Shown piece after piece: positions 47,601-62,600 of a stretch of DNA of 64,000 nucleotides (its first letter is position 1; every line of letters starts with the position of its first letter). A program made the position numbers and the translations under genes. Under the pieces are notes generated by a model. That model was given only the letters and a program-made list of their open reading frames with translations, was not told where the DNA came from and did no database searches. The stretch is from Rhinopomastus cyanomelas (Eukaryota > Chordata > Aves > Bucerotiformes > Rhinopomastidae), in assembly GCA_013400115.1 (NCBI GenBank), contig VXBP01004053.1, positions 245,551 to 309,550 of the forward strand. Reading direction: 5' to 3'.

Positions 47601-50600
47601 TCTGTAGCTTTAACATTTTACAGATTGAGTCTGCTGGACCTGGGGATTTTCCATCAGCCAGGTTCCTGAAACTTCCACATAGAACATATCTGTTGCTGTG
47701 AGCCAGTTTATGTGGTAGAGCAGGATGGGAAACAGATCTTCTGGATTTGTATCAACACTTGACTGGTGCAAGTGACAAACACCCACCTTTTTTTGTCTGG
47801 ATCATGATATTACAGCAAGTTGCAAGAATACTGAGCTGTCCCACTGAAACAGCCATTGTGGAACAGCAGAGAGCCCTCATGCCTATCCTGTCAGTGGCTG
47901 CTTTTAACACTCATAAGGCTTGAGACTCACGGGGAAGTAACACCACCACTTTACAAACACAGGAATCAAATACAATGATTCAATTCTGTGTAGCTGTGCT
48001 ACCTACTGAAGTCTTTAATCAAGGAATAACCTCAGCTCAGTACTGGGACATGGCTTGCTGCTCTCAGTGTATGCCAGTTGAAGAGAATGGCAAGATGGTA
48101 ACTCAAGCCCTCAGGATCCAGATTGACAAGTATACCTGGATGTATGACTAACATCAAGAGCTCCTTCAGCTTTTGGGACTTCGAAAGACCTGAAAAAGGT
48201 AGCTGTCTCTTTGTATTATAAGCATGGTTCAGCCATGGCATTACGTGCAGAAATAGGCTAAAGCAAACAATAGATTTTCCACACACTGCCAGCACTTTTA
48301 GCAATATTTTATCACCTCTTCCTATGTTTCAGGTGAGAGAGAAATGGCCAACACAACCAGGCCTTACCTAGAAGAGATGCACTATGCCAGTCCAAAACAT
48401 CTGAAGGAAGCGTCCTAGGAAGTTCAGCAAACAAGGTGGACCCTCCACTCAGTTGTTTAGAGGAATGGAGCTGCTAATTGAGAGACAGTAAGTGCTGCTG
48501 CTTTTTAAATCACACTGAATACATGAGTGCCACCAGCTTCCCCCCCAGACAGTTGCAGGTGCATAACATAGTACTAACAGTTCTACAAATACCCCCTTCT
48601 GCTGTTTTTTTTTTGTTCAGAAGTGTTCACTTCCTTAGCAGGCTAAATAGATTTAAAGAGGTAGAATAATCCCACTTTACATTTGCAGACACATTGGCTC
48701 AAGCTAGGTCTGGACCCAGATAGAATCATGGAATGGCTCAGGTTAGAAGGGGCCTTAGAAGTACTTAGAGTACTTAGAGTACTCTGTCCTCTCTGCCAGG
48801 CGTAGTGATGAGTCTCAACTAGACTTGGTTGCTTAAGGCCTTATCCAATCTGGTCTTGAGCACCTCCAGGGAGGGGGCAGCCACAGCATCTCCAGGCAAT
48901 CTGTTCAAGTCTCTCCACAACTTACACTGAAGGGTTCCTTCCTAAGGTCTAGTCTAAACCTACTTTCCTTCAGTTTAAAACCATTTGCCCTTGGCCTATT
49001 CACTAGATAGCCTCATGAAAAGTCCCTCCTCCAGTCTTCCTGAAGGTTCCCTTCAGGTATTAGAAAGCAGCTATAAGGTTCCCCTGGAGTCTTCTGTTCT
49101 CTAGGCTGAAGAACCCCAGCTCCCTCAGTCTGTCCTCACATCAAAAGGTGCTCCAGCCCTTGGATCATCTTTGATACTATAAGGCCAGGCAAGATGAGCA
49201 GAGCAAAAAAAACCCACCCAAATAAACAAACTCCATGGAAAAACTGAGACACAAAACAAAGCCCTATCAGCCAAGCCAAACAGATATACTGAGAGAGGGA
49301 GGGAACAAAGGGAACATTCATCCTATGTCAAACTTCTGCCACACAGGTCAGATATTCCCCTCATCAGAAATGGAGGCAGCTCCAGCTCAACTGCACAGAG
49401 ACAAAGTGCTGCTCCCACTCTATTCGCTTGCTATTTGGCACTGAAGATGCCTCATCTGAACACAGCTAGAGGAAACTTGTGAAGCAACCCTTACACAGGT
49501 GCAGTTGGCCCCAATATTGCTTAAGGGATGAAAAAAGAAATGGAGATGTAGCCACATATTCAGCTTCTGCTCCTTCTGAAAATGCAGTTTATCAGGGTCT
49601 GTATTTTGACAGAGTGACTAGCTCAGAAGCAGTAGAAAACTGATTTTGCAGTAAGGCTTGTGTATGTGTGCATACACATACAAAGTATGCATCTCAAGTA
49701 TTTCTTTTTGCACTCAGTGTTTAAGTTTGCAAAAATTTCTCACAAGACAAGTTACTGCCTTATGGTTATAAGGCAAGCACAAGCCCAAACAAAACCAGTG
49801 TCACATTTAAGCAGGCTCAGCAACAGGCACAGCAAGCACACTTACCTTCCCTTTTACCTGCTCAGATGACGTGGGCAGCAGACTGTAGTCAGATTCTAAC
49901 TCTGTACAGCACTGTTGCAACAGATAAAGAGATCAAGGCAGGGAAACACAGATGACAAAAAAGGTAAGAGGAAAAGATCACTACCACCGATTATAAACAA
50001 ACTGGAATTTTATCTTTCTAGTCGAACTGTTTTCAGCTATGCAGGAAAACTATGCAGCTATTTTCCCTTGCTACTGTCAGCCTTTAATTCTGCAGACATA
50101 GGCACAAACACGAGTTATATTCACATGCAGCTGGTCCACTTTTGATTCTGCTCCTCTGATACCCCAGTTACAGCCTAGGATACATTTTAATGTCTTCTGT
50201 TTGCTGTTTGTCTTGGTAAATACCTTGTAATTCTATGTTAAATCCAGGCTGTTCAAGCCCTGAGCTAGAGTGTTCTTTACTAGAGCCAGCTGGGAAAGTC
50301 TTCTCACAATGTCTCCCCCTCCACCCCCTTCCAAACTTGAAAAGTATTTTTATTCAAAGCACTCCAGAGTTATATAACTTCCAACATATTTCCAGGGAAG
50401 CACGAGGCAATAACTGCTTCACTGCCTATTCCAGTGTCTTGATGCCGAGAAGTGTTCTGCAATATTTTAAACATTTGTTTTTCAGACTGTCTGGAGAAAA
50501 TTGTGGTGTACGATTCACACTGATGTATCAGGAAAAGCTTCCCTCAGCCCTCTTTGCTACCACCAAACAAGAATCATACCTGACACAGCGCTTCACAAAG

Positions 50601-53600
50601 TCGTCTTTGAAGCAGTTCCCATTTCAGAGCATTAGCAATTGCTATAAAGAAACACAAGTCTTAGAGGGCTCCTTATAACTTGGTAAGCAGTCAGATATTA
50701 TGGAGTCTTTAAACTGGAGCTGCTGCCTATGGTTAACCCACTGTACTGTGCTTTAGCCTAATGATATCTAGAACAGTTTTTCAGGGGAAAGAATTTTTAA
50801 AACTGCAAGTTTTGCCCCACAGAAAACACCACACACTTTTTTCCCCCACTGGTTACTGCCCCTCTTGCAATAAAGCAGAAGTAATGCATCCCCAAATCAC
50901 TAGCATTAAGGTGCCCATAGCTCCCTGCGGAAATGGACAATTCTATTACAACTTATGGGAAGAGAAGCATTTGTCCTGCTGCCTGACATCCCGTATGCGA
51001 GTTTGGAAACCCATGGGCTTTATGCTGTATTTAGCAACAGTCTTTATTCACAGTTCAGTAATGCCAGGGGGTGCCTCTGGTGACTTCAAGCTTGAGAAAA
51101 GTCTATCATAGCTTTTATACCACAGCTTAATCAAGACCAGATGGGATGCTAGAAAGGTATTTCATTAGCTGTCACTTCAATGCTCAAGCAAAAACTGACT
51201 GCTCTCAGTAGGTTGTTCAGCTTTTTCCCTGGCCAAGGGCTATAACAATTAGTGGCAAGGCATGATTAGACAGCCAAAACATGGTACAGCTCTTGCTAGG
51301 TTTAGTTTGACAAAGGAACCTGCTGGCCAAGGAAGTTAACTTTTTTTATATGCTACCACACAGGTGGGAAGAAGCAGGGGAATGGAGTGGGTGGAAAGAA
51401 ACCACTGCCTAGCCTCTCAGGCAGAAGGGATACCAGACCTCTGGCCTTTTGTGACAAGTGCTGTCCTCCTCCACTCCCAGAATCACAATTTGTCAGCCCT
51501 GTGCTTCATAAAACTTAGAAATAAACTGGTAGATGTGTAGAGAAATTCTATCTACAGAAACTCCTTGGAGTCATCTAAAGCCAATCTCAGCCATTTTCAG
51601 AGTGGTGGTGGGGTTTTTTTTCTGAGGGGAAGGTTTGGGAGTTTTTTGGAATCAGTTGTACCAGTCTCTTCCACATATCTGGGGTTCTCATCTGCAACTC
51701 ACTTGTCAGCCTTGCCTGTTCAGTGGTGAAAAAGGACACTGTTCCTATTGTTATGTCTCTTGCTAGGAGAAACACTACAAGACAATCCCACAGCTCGAAA
51801 GCAGCAAAAGTGAAAGCAGCACAAGTACACACATGTGAACAATGACAAGAAATTGGTCAGTAGTCAGCAAGCACAGTCTGGAGCTGTTTGTACCAAACCA
51901 ATACTTCGTAGTGGTGCCTTAGAGATAAGGTGTAGGGTCCCATGTAATTTTTCATACAAGACAAATAGTTTCATGAAGTTGTTTATGGGGCACATATTTG
52001 TTCATCAGCTGTCAGCACTGCATCAGTAAATGAGTGGGGTCAAACATTCAGTGGGTTTAAGGCACCCAAACCTTCTCCCTATAGGGAAGTGATACACACT
52101 CCAGAATTCAGACAGAAAAAGCTACACGTGCTGGAATAAGACTACTGGATTCCTTAGTTGTCCAAGCTTTTGAGGGGCCAGGGTCAGCAAGTGAAGTTCT
52201 TGTGAGTCCACAGCAAAAGAGTTGTGCAGCTATGATGCAATGACAGAATTGCCTTCTAAAGAGAAGAGGGCAGTAATACCATGCAGCTTGTTAAACACAC
52301 GCAGCCAGTATGAGCAGAATGTATAACAAACATCAGGTCTGTCAGGGGCAGAAAGCTCAGAAAGAATGAGGACTTTCTTAGGCGTACGGTGAGATATGCA
52401 TAAGGTGGGATACTCAGGTGTAGGAAAGGCACCTTTGATAACAGAGTGCCAGCAGCACCCATGGAGTTAGTAACCCTTAGGACTGGACACTTTATTAGAA
52501 GGTTCTGCAGCTTTAGTCAACCTCAACACCCACTCATTGGGATCTTACCTGATCCTCAGCCTAGGTGCCATAGTTGCACATCTTGTAAAGGAGAAGGAAA
52601 AGACAGCCTCCACAGAGCAAATGACCTGCAGATGAGCCCTACTCCCCTTTGCCACAACTAAGCTAGAAAGAAGAGTGAATGCTGGCACACTGCCAGGAGT
52701 TACTCACTTTTCTGGTCTTCCACCTTCTCTTGAAGCAACTGGCAAGTGCTTGTTAAAGCTGCATTCACATCCTTGAGTTTTTGCTGCTCAGAAATGGCTT
52801 CCTCCAACTTGTACTTCAAGGATGCTGCTTCAACTTGATCCTCCTCCTAGGCACAAAATATTTAAGAAAAAAAAAGAGTGAAAAAATAAAGCAGCCTGGC
52901 TAAGACAAGAAGCCTCTACAGTTCATGTAAATGAAACCAAACTGCATCTGTTCTTTCTCAGGAAGTGATAAAGCTCCCTCTGAACTTCTGCATTTTTACG
53001 TTGGGGTGGACTGTGTATGGAAGCTATTTTTGGTGAAGTTTCTTTTTTTTAATCCACCACAAATATGCAATTCTGCCTCTTTCATCAGCAAACTGTTGTC
53101 ACCACCCCCTCAAATTTTACTTCCCCTGCTAGTGCTACTTTTGCAGTAAGGCACTGCACTCTGAACATGCAATTTCCTTTCCCAAAAGCAGCAATGCATT
53201 GTGCTTAGTCTTTTACATCTACCCATTTCCTCCCTGCACAGGAGACACAAGACTGTCCCTTACCTGTTTGCCGGCATCCTCAAGCTGTTTTGTAGCTTTT
53301 TGCAGCTCTAAATTTAGGGCTTCTGCCTGGCCAGCAGTTTCTTCTTGCAACTGTTTGACAGTTTCTATCTCACGTTGCCTGCAGGGTGAGAGAGCATAAA
53401 CCACAATCTGTTACTGACATTTCAGAGCAGGCATACCCAGGCAACGACACACACTTGTCATCAAGAACCACATTCAGCTGTTACATATCACAGCTCCCCA
53501 GGATCTGGAACTCACTTCTTGCTAAGCTCAATTCAACCCAGTAGGAAGACAAGACTTCCTCTAGGGCAGCTCCAGAAATAGGAAGGGGATGGGGTGAAAC

Positions 53601-56600
53601 CAAGGAAAACCCTAACTGACTGGTGCAATGGCTGTGCCAGCCCCAGTCAGCTAGGTACCATAGTGGAAGCTGAGGGAATATTCAGGTAACTCATAAAGAG
53701 CAAGAACTTAGTGGGGCAACACTGCCTTTTGATCAAAGAATGCATTCTCATTTTGGGGGGAGAAACAGTAACTAGATACCAGGGCAAGCATTCTGGAAAA
53801 GGCACTGTGGAGGTATTACTGCAGATACACAGCTAGACCAGATGTATTTCCTGAGTGTTCCAGAGACTATTGCACCTGACAGCAAGCAGATGCCACCAGA
53901 ACTAGTACTAAGAGACAACACCTTTCAAGAAGCCCCTTTTTCCTTTGTGCTACCACTATGAGGTAGAACCTCTTAAAGCTGCCTATCATAACTTTTATTA
54001 GCTCTTTCCCAAGTGAGAGGAGAGCATGTGGGAGCTCTACAAAAGTTCCACATGACTGCTCTGCATTAGCTCTTAGGAATGGGCTGCCCTGGGAAGCTGC
54101 TTACACCCCAAACAAGGTAAAGGCATTTACATTTGCCATAGGCTAGCAAAAGGCTGACACTATGAATAAGCCTAGGTTCCACAATTCAGATTAGTTTTTC
54201 CCTGGAAGAAAAAGACTTCTCTAGTTATTTTCCTGACTGACTGAGGAGGGAGAGGGTAGGGTGGGTAGGCAGAGGTTTACACCTGCTGCCTCTTGTTCCC
54301 TTGTCTGGAATATCAAAACTCCTAGCCGGACCCACGTGCCAATGAACTAGAATTTAAAAGTTATGTTTTAGTATTTAATAAGGTAACTCACTGAAGCTCT
54401 GTACTCTGCAGAAACAGACATTATATCATCTAGGACTACAAACTGCCTTCCAAAGCAGTAAGTATCTGCAGGCATACATTTTACAGGCCACCTGCTCCAC
54501 ACAAAACAAGCAGTTGAGTCACTGGTTGCACCTGCACCATCAACAGCATCCCCTTGCTTTAACTGCTACATTTTCAAAGACACTCCAAGGCCACGTGTTA
54601 CTTCATACACAGAAACACTACAATAAAACCAGATCCACTCCCCAAAACTGCAGACTATTTCCTCTGTGAAAGACAGTCTTGAGAAGTCAGTAAACTTTGT
54701 TCCACTAAACAACCAACCCAAACCAAAACACACAAAACAGACATCCCAAACAAATAGGCAACCACACCAACACAAAAACCACACATGTTTTGAGGATAGA
54801 CCTAGCAGAGAGTTCTTTCCTGAGGTGAAATTGCTCTGTCTTGGATCTCCTCAGGTTTCCTGCCATTTGAATGTAATCTTTCTCTAGGGATTCTTTGTAG
54901 TTTTCCAAGAGATGAAGTTTCTGAATCCAAAGGTGTATTTTTTCTCCTAGTTCTTTCTTGAAAACCTGTGGAATATTGAAACTGAGTTACCACGTGGTTA
55001 GCTGATAAGCAGAGCCAGCGTTAATCCAGGCTCAGGTTTACATGATGAAAATTCATTTTCCTGTTTCATCATTTAGCATTGGATGTAGGTGATGAGGTGG
55101 ATTACAGACAATATTTTGTAACTTCAATACACATCATCTGGTTGAGGAAAAGGAGACAAACTAGGAAATATATATTAATAGGGAAGATACTGTACATGAG
55201 AAATCATTGTTCATACAAGTGTTTGATGCAGTCTAACAGGTTAACAAAGCTACTCAAACTTCAAAGCTGTGCCCTCCCAATCTGATGGGTGGTGGGAACA
55301 GATGGAGCAATGGATAACAGTTTGCACAAGAAAAATGCAATTTTACTAATGGCTCTCACTTTTTTCCCAGCTAAGTCTAAAGCACCTCTTAGCCCTTCTT
55401 TCTGGACAGGGCTAGGGTGCATAGATAATCCACTTCCTCTTCAATCCTTATAAAACAACATGGAGTTAGCAAGTATCTAAGTATGGAGGAGTGACATGGT
55501 GCACGACAGTCTTTACAACCTACCCCATAACAACTCCATTACAAGATGCACAGACACAGCAAATCACACAAGCATATGTTTTAACAATGACCATACTGTA
55601 GGTAGTCCTAAAACTGAACTCATGCTTCTGTGGCCCTTTCCTCAAAGTACAGCCAAGTCTATCAGCACCAATTTGTATTAAAGCAAAATAAAAAGCTGAA
55701 AAACCAAATCAATTCATCCTTCAGTGTGTCATACAGAGATTAGATCTGTCCAAGGGATAACCCCTGTGCCATAGGCATTGTTCTACTTCTGATTTGTAGG
55801 AAGAAAAAGAGGAAGATAAAAAATGAAGCATGACAACATTAAATCCTCTGTAGTTTTCTGAACACTGACTTTTAAAGTGCTGAATAAGAAGAAACCAGTC
55901 CTCTTTCTCTGACCTTGTTCAAATGGCCCTTGGCTTTTAGAGAACGCTTAAGGAGAATGTTCTGCGATTCTGCAACTTGGCCTTAGAAGGTTTTTTCCAA
56001 CCTAGTTGGTTCTAGCCTTAAAGAGGTTCTTTTCCAACCTAGTTGTGTCACTGAGCAACTTTGCAGCTGGGCTAGGAAATAACCTATGGTGATCAGGATC
56101 ACCAGCAGAGGCTCATGGAAGTGTTTAACTTTCTCTTTGTCTGCACTGAATGAATGGTAACCAGTGACAGTGCTGGGGTATGGTTCAGCATGGCATGATC
56201 TTCTTTGGACATCAGAAGGACAATCCCCATCAGGGATTCTGAAGAGGGCCATAACCTGACACCATGTGGCTGATGGGAATTTCAAGAGGCAAATTTCACA
56301 CGTTTAGTCCTACCTCTGCCTCAGCTTGCAAGGTAGGTGATCCTGCTCTGGTAGGGGGATTGGACTAGATCTTTTGAGGTACCTTCCAATCCCTAATGTT
56401 CTGTGATTCTGTGAAGAGACTTGAAAGGAGGGTGTAGAGAGGTAGAAGTTGGTCTCTAACACTGTAGAAGTAATAGAACAAGAAAAAAAATGGCCTCAAA
56501 GTTGCACCAGAGGAAGTTTAGGTTGGACATCAGGAGAAAATTATTCACAGAAAGAGTCATCAGACCTTGGGACAGACTGCCCATGGGCGAGGGTTGAATT

Positions 56601-59600
56601 GCTATCCCTGGAGAGGTTTCAAAGTTGTAGAGACCTGGAGCTTAGGGACGGGGTTCAGCAGTGGGTTGGGACAGTTGGACTAAATGTTGAACTCTATTGC
56701 CTTGAGCATCTTTTCCAAGCTAAACCATTCTGAGAATCAAATGATGTCAGGTAAGAATGAGGTTCGCATTTCTGGGATTTTACATCATTTCAAAGGGGAA
56801 AACATCAATCCCACAAAATAGAGTCCACATTACCTACTTCCTAATTTTGCTCAACAAACAAAAAAGCTAAAGTACCATACTAAAAGTAGTGCCTGACCAG
56901 TTTTGCTAGATAAGTTTATTAGAATGACATGGAATGTGACCATGTGCAAATGCCCACATCCTGAAGATGAGTTTGTCAGGCAAGACTTGCTCTTAAAAAT
57001 AAGACTGTTTTGACACAGAAGTGGTAAAAGCGTATCAGGGCACACATGTCACAGTCTTAACTTCCAACAGGAGAAGGATGAAAGTTGTAACTGTCACTAT
57101 CTAGAAATGCTTCAATATCTACGTACACACAAAACCAGATACAACATTTTAACATACCTAAAAATACTAAGAGGCAGCAAAACACATTTGTAGTATTTCA
57201 CAGGAAATGGTGGGGAAGTGTTCAAGTGATAACACACAATCCAACAGAGCAGGTTTCCAGAGTTTCCTCCAAGTCACAAGTGCAAAGAGCCTGGAGACAC
57301 TTGCACCTTCTCCAAGTGGAAACTTCCAGGATTTTCATTTTTAAAAAGCAAAACTAAAGAAACCTGGTTGCAGGACTAGGTAACATCAATGTCTACTGGA
57401 GTCTGCCCATGGAAGATTAAGAGGGCCAACTACAACATTTTTCAGCACCGAGGGGGGGGGAGGTAACTTTATGCTGGTAGCTTTTAAGCAGCAAACAGCA
57501 CACACTGTGGTGCCCCCTGCTACTACTCAAGTTGGACAAACAGGTTTTTTCAGTTCATATGGAGCCGAAAAAACAGGATTAATACACAGTCTTCTGTAGC
57601 AGCATTCCTAAGAACAGATTAGCAAGAAGGAGCAGGCACCAGAAAAGTTACATCCAGTAAGATGAAAATCACAAACAGAGGAAAACACAAGAATAAAGAG
57701 TCAAGCTGTGTGTCCACGGATGGCTGCTACCACACAAGGAAGTGTCATGTTTTTTCCCCTCAAGGTAACTGGCAAAAATAATCTTCATTTTCAAAGTTCA
57801 CAAGAAATATAAGGAATAGTAGAAGGACATTTTACATTTTATTTTTGTATAAGAAGGTTTTGTAGGAACTTCTATGGAGCATGTTCAGCAAGAGCAGAAC
57901 GCTTTGCCTTTCAAAACAAAGCAAGCAACCATAAATGTTGAGTCAGAACCTTGCTTACAAAGCCACCTCCCTCCTCTGGAGAGAGGATCCATACACTACT
58001 ATAGCCAGATTCATGGTACAGGGAAAATGGGTGCTGAAGGCACACAGAAACATGCAGTGGACAGAAAAGTTTCACAGATCACACAACGTAGCTTGGTCAT
58101 CGGACCTAATTTTCTTCATAGCTACTTGATTCTCCCACCTTGTTAAAACTACACTTTAAGGAAAGAGATCTTGCACAAGTCAAGTGAGGAAAAAGTAAAG
58201 CATTGAAGCTAAAAGCAGTCAGCCCCTTGCTTCTCAAAAAAATAAAAGTTACAGAAGTTCTTTCTCTCCAGTCATCCCTGATCTCCTAAAGGACTGCTAC
58301 AATCTCGAGTAATTAACACACATTAGGTACCTCAAAAGATCATCTAGTCCAATCCCCCTGCCACAGCAGGATCACCTAGATCAAGTTGCACAAGAACATG
58401 TCCATGTGGTGTTTAAACATCTCCAGAGAAGGAGACTCCACAACACCCCTGGGCAGCCTGCTCCAGTGCTCTGTCACCCTTACTTGTGAAGGAGTTTCTT
58501 CTCATATTTATGTGGAACCTCCTATTTACACCCATTGCCCCTCATCCTATCATTGGATGGCACTGAGAAGAGCCTGGTTCCCTCCTCCTGACACTCACCC
58601 TTTCCATATTTATAAATATGAATGAGGTCACCCCTCAGTCTCCTTTTTTCCAAGCTCAAGAGACCCAGCTCCCTCAGCCTTTCCTCACCAAGGAAAAGGA
58701 CCCATTCAGTTTTTGCACAGCCCCACTGTTTTATAAGATAGCTTCAGAGAAACATTCACTTACCACAACTTTTCTTTCCCAGGCCTGTTGAACATTGACA
58801 TCAGGATCTTTTATCCACTGTAAAGAAGTCTTGAGAAGGTTCTCTACTTCAGAGGCTTCTTCTTGCTAATAAAAAAAATTTACAAAATAGAAAAATAACC
58901 CTGGCAACACTGGCACTTCAAGTTCTATCCTGACAGTGTTGCCCAGAATTACCAAGGCCTTAAGTCAGTGTTAGAGCAGGGGCCAAGTGATATTGTCCAT
59001 GCAAATAAGAACTGCCCCCCACCCCCCACCCTTAAAGAAGGTATTTTTTATTTCTTTCAAAAGTAAACACAAATCTAATTAATACTTGATGAAATCCTAC
59101 ATTTCATCAAGCTAAGAGAAGAACACATTATTTATAAAGCCACTGGCACTGACCAGGTTTTGCATGGTAGTCTTAAATTTTTCTCCCACGAATTCAGGTC
59201 CCTGAAGTAAAACCAGCACTTCATGGTCCAGTGTTTCATCCAGGGGCATCAATGCAGTTTTGGTAATCTTTGAAGAGATGGAAGAGCCAGCTCGCTTATT
59301 TTCACACCTCCTTATTACAAACCAACATCAGTGACATTTTGAATTCTCCAAAAGTATCCCTGCATTGTATTTACCAGAAGGTCAGAGCTCCTGAAACTTA
59401 AAGCTTGTAAAAGCTTTGCAAAACCATCATGTCATGAGAATTGAAGGGGGGGAAAAAAAGGGCAAGCAGCTGAGTGATCCAAAGTAAATTTTCATGTCAG
59501 GAGCAAGCAAGAGGAAGTCACTAGTTCACTTTATTCCAAAGTGGCTTTATAAATTGCTAATAAGCAAAGCCCTTAGTTGCATTTCAGGTGACTTAGTGGA

Positions 59601-62600
59601 ACTGCATCTCACAGAATGTGAGTCACAGAATCATGATGTGAACACAGTGACTCCCTGTGGCTGTGGGAGATGCGTTAGGGGACAAGGCATTACTTTTTAC
59701 ATAGAGCTGCCTAGCCAGGTGTAGCTCTCATTTCAGGGCCTGTAGTTTTAATCCATTAGGAGACTCTTTTCTGTAGCAAATTTAACTCTCTGCAAATGCA
59801 ACACATACAAAAGCAAGTCCCAGCACAGCAAAGTAATCCCAATGGCAGCTCTGCTGCACAGTTTGCATCTGAAGGGAAGGCAATGCTAAGGATGCAACTC
59901 CATGGAATGCCTTTAGGGAAATGGGCACATGATAGCTCAAAAACACCCGAGCCAAAGCCTTCATCCATGAGTAAATTGTTTTTTCTGTAGCAGGAAAGCT
60001 ATGCAAACAGTGAATTGGAGATCAAACTTAGTGCCAGAGTGCCTGATCAAAACCAAGTCACCAAACCATGTGCAGAACACCTGGGAGCTCTGCAGAGGAC
60101 ACAGAGGACATTACAACTCAATGGTCTGTCAGCCTATCCCAGATTCACTACAAGGATGCCTCTCTTGTCCTCAGTCACTATCCAAAGATGTCAGGAAAAA
60201 AAAGGATTTACATAGATTGGTCTCTGTTGTACCCGCTGAATGCCAAGGGAATATCTATAGGCAGATGCTTTCTACAGTTCTAAAGAATAAATTAAGGCTT
60301 TTACAACCTTGTCAGAATGCTTACTCTAACACTTACATTTTTCTTTTTCAGTACATCAGACTTCAAGGAAAACACCTCCCCTACCGCAACTGAAAAAATT
60401 GTGGTGTCTAGTGTGAACAGTATAAGAAAAAAAAAAGACCATTACTTTCTTCAGCATAATATTGCTGTTACAGACTCATCTTCTGATAGCAGCCTGCTCT
60501 TCTGCCAGGTAAACACATGACCATAGCTCTTCCAGATTCACCTTTTAGGTCCCATTTTTCAGATTTCAAAGTCCTTTGTTTGCTTTTGTTTGGATTATCT
60601 CAAACATACGTGGGGCATTACTGTAACCTCTGCATTCTATGTTAACGTGCCAGAACTGATAGCTTCAAGTTCCAGGGTTCCTAATGATCTACAGGCAATG
60701 AGATTTGTTGTTAACTACTGCAAGACAGCTGAGATTAGAACCAGTAAAAGGTCGGTCATACCTCAGGAGATTGAGCAAGTTCCAGTTCACAGTGCAGTGA
60801 ATTCATTCCTTCAGGAATACTAGTGTTCAACTTACACAACAATGGCAAACTCAACCCATTTCTAAAAGAAGAAAGAAAATAAAGTAGTATCAACCATTTA
60901 CTTTAGAATAATTGTATTTCCTCGCGCTGGTCCTCAGTACTTACAAGATCAGCTCTTGCTGCATGTGTTGCATGCTCTCCAGTAGTGTTTTCTTCTCTGC
61001 TCGCAGTGTCTAAAAGAGACAGACTACATCAGAGGTCCTTAGTGTGTTAGCTTGTCAAGAAGAACAAGCATAGGCTACATGCTTTTTCCCCCCCTCACAT
61101 AGTATAAAACTAAACTTGGGTTCCATACCTCTATTATGGAGGAACACTCTGCAATGGTTAACTTCAGTTCTTCTATAGCCTGCTCCTTCTACAGAGATTG
61201 GGGAGCGGAAAAAAGAACACTTAAAGTCCACAGTGTGACAACTACCACATGAAGTGCTTTTGTAATACTTGCAGCTATGATGCTTCACAATTAAACTGAC
61301 TCTACATAACCCCACACCAGAGCAATAAGCTGCACAATTTTGGTTTCAGCAGCAACTTCATTACATAATATAGTCAATTACTTTATAACACGCTGAAAAA
61401 ACCTGGAACTGAGGCAGAATAACCTCTTTGCAGGTGCTGTGCAGCATATTAAACTAGAGAGAAGCATTCCAGTTTTAGCTAAAAACCTGGACTATATTAT
61501 GCCTGGCATAACAGTTTTAGCTAAAAACCTGGACTATATTATGCCTGGCCCGAGTTTTAATTGCAACTGACCCTTAAAACAAGTTGTAGTGTTTCAAGTC
61601 TACTCTCATTAGTTTCCATGATTAAAGGGATAGAGTGCAGTTACATAGGTTAAACACAGCCTAATGTGGAATTACCAACCCCTCATGGTAGGGCTGAGAA
61701 GTCAGTACAAACAATACCTTTCTTACATCACAAGTCTTCTGCTGGTTTGAGTCATGTTACACCACTACAACTCAGAATACTGCACAGACAAGGAGAGCTT
61801 GGAGAAATCAGGAACTTCAAGTAGGAGCACTGGTCTGCTCACCTTTTGACTTATTCCTACTGTGCCTCTTTAAGTTTAGTTTAGCTAAGGAGTTAAAACC
61901 AGGTTCCACAACTAAGTTCCCAGCCCTGGCAGAGATACCTCAGATATGAGGCTGAATGTTCAAAAAATAAAAAAAGCCAAAAAACAAGCAAGCAGACAAG
62001 AAAGTTTGAATGTTTTCTACCTTCACGCAGATCCTAACACCAACAAGCAATGTCAGTTTACCACACCAGCTTTTTCAACATACAAACCTGTCAACTTTAC
62101 CTAGAAGAATATGCAATTTGCTTTCAAAATTCCTGTTTAGTCAGAAGACTAAAAAAAGGCTTTTCTAGTAAAGTAGAGGCCACAAAAAAATCTTTGAATC
62201 ATTCAAGGAAAAGTAAAAGCTAAAAAGTTGACTCATGTGTTCTCTTAAGCACTTTGGGAGTGGAACAGGCTGCCTGGGAGGTGGTGGAATCACCAGCCCA
62301 GCAGATGTCTAAAAAATGAGTAGCTAGAGCACTTGGGGCCATGGTCTATGGTGATGTTCATCATAAGATCCAAAAACTTATTAAAATACTTCACTACGAG
62401 TTATCAGCTGCATCACAATGAAGTTAGGTTCTCTTGTCACTATTTGACTTCAGCTACAATCAGCTCTGTAGACAGTCCAAAAGTAATCAGCTGATTTTGA
62501 ATGTTTTCTGCTAAACAAACTCCTTTAGAATTCACAAATCCAGAGCACGCCAACCCCCATAAGTTTAAAAACCATACCAAAAAAGTGTTCACTCTTTGAA

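Noticed and set aside
54400..54413. Possible 14-nt IRAG2 microexon with good splice signals
   Set aside because: Including it breaks the frame, while the flanking exons (54802-54965 and 53264-53378) join in phase without it.
60337..60389. Alternative acceptor nine bases downstream in the IRAG2 exon (gcggtag|GGG)
   Set aside because: It is in frame, but its polypyrimidine tract is poor compared with ttttttcag directly upstream.
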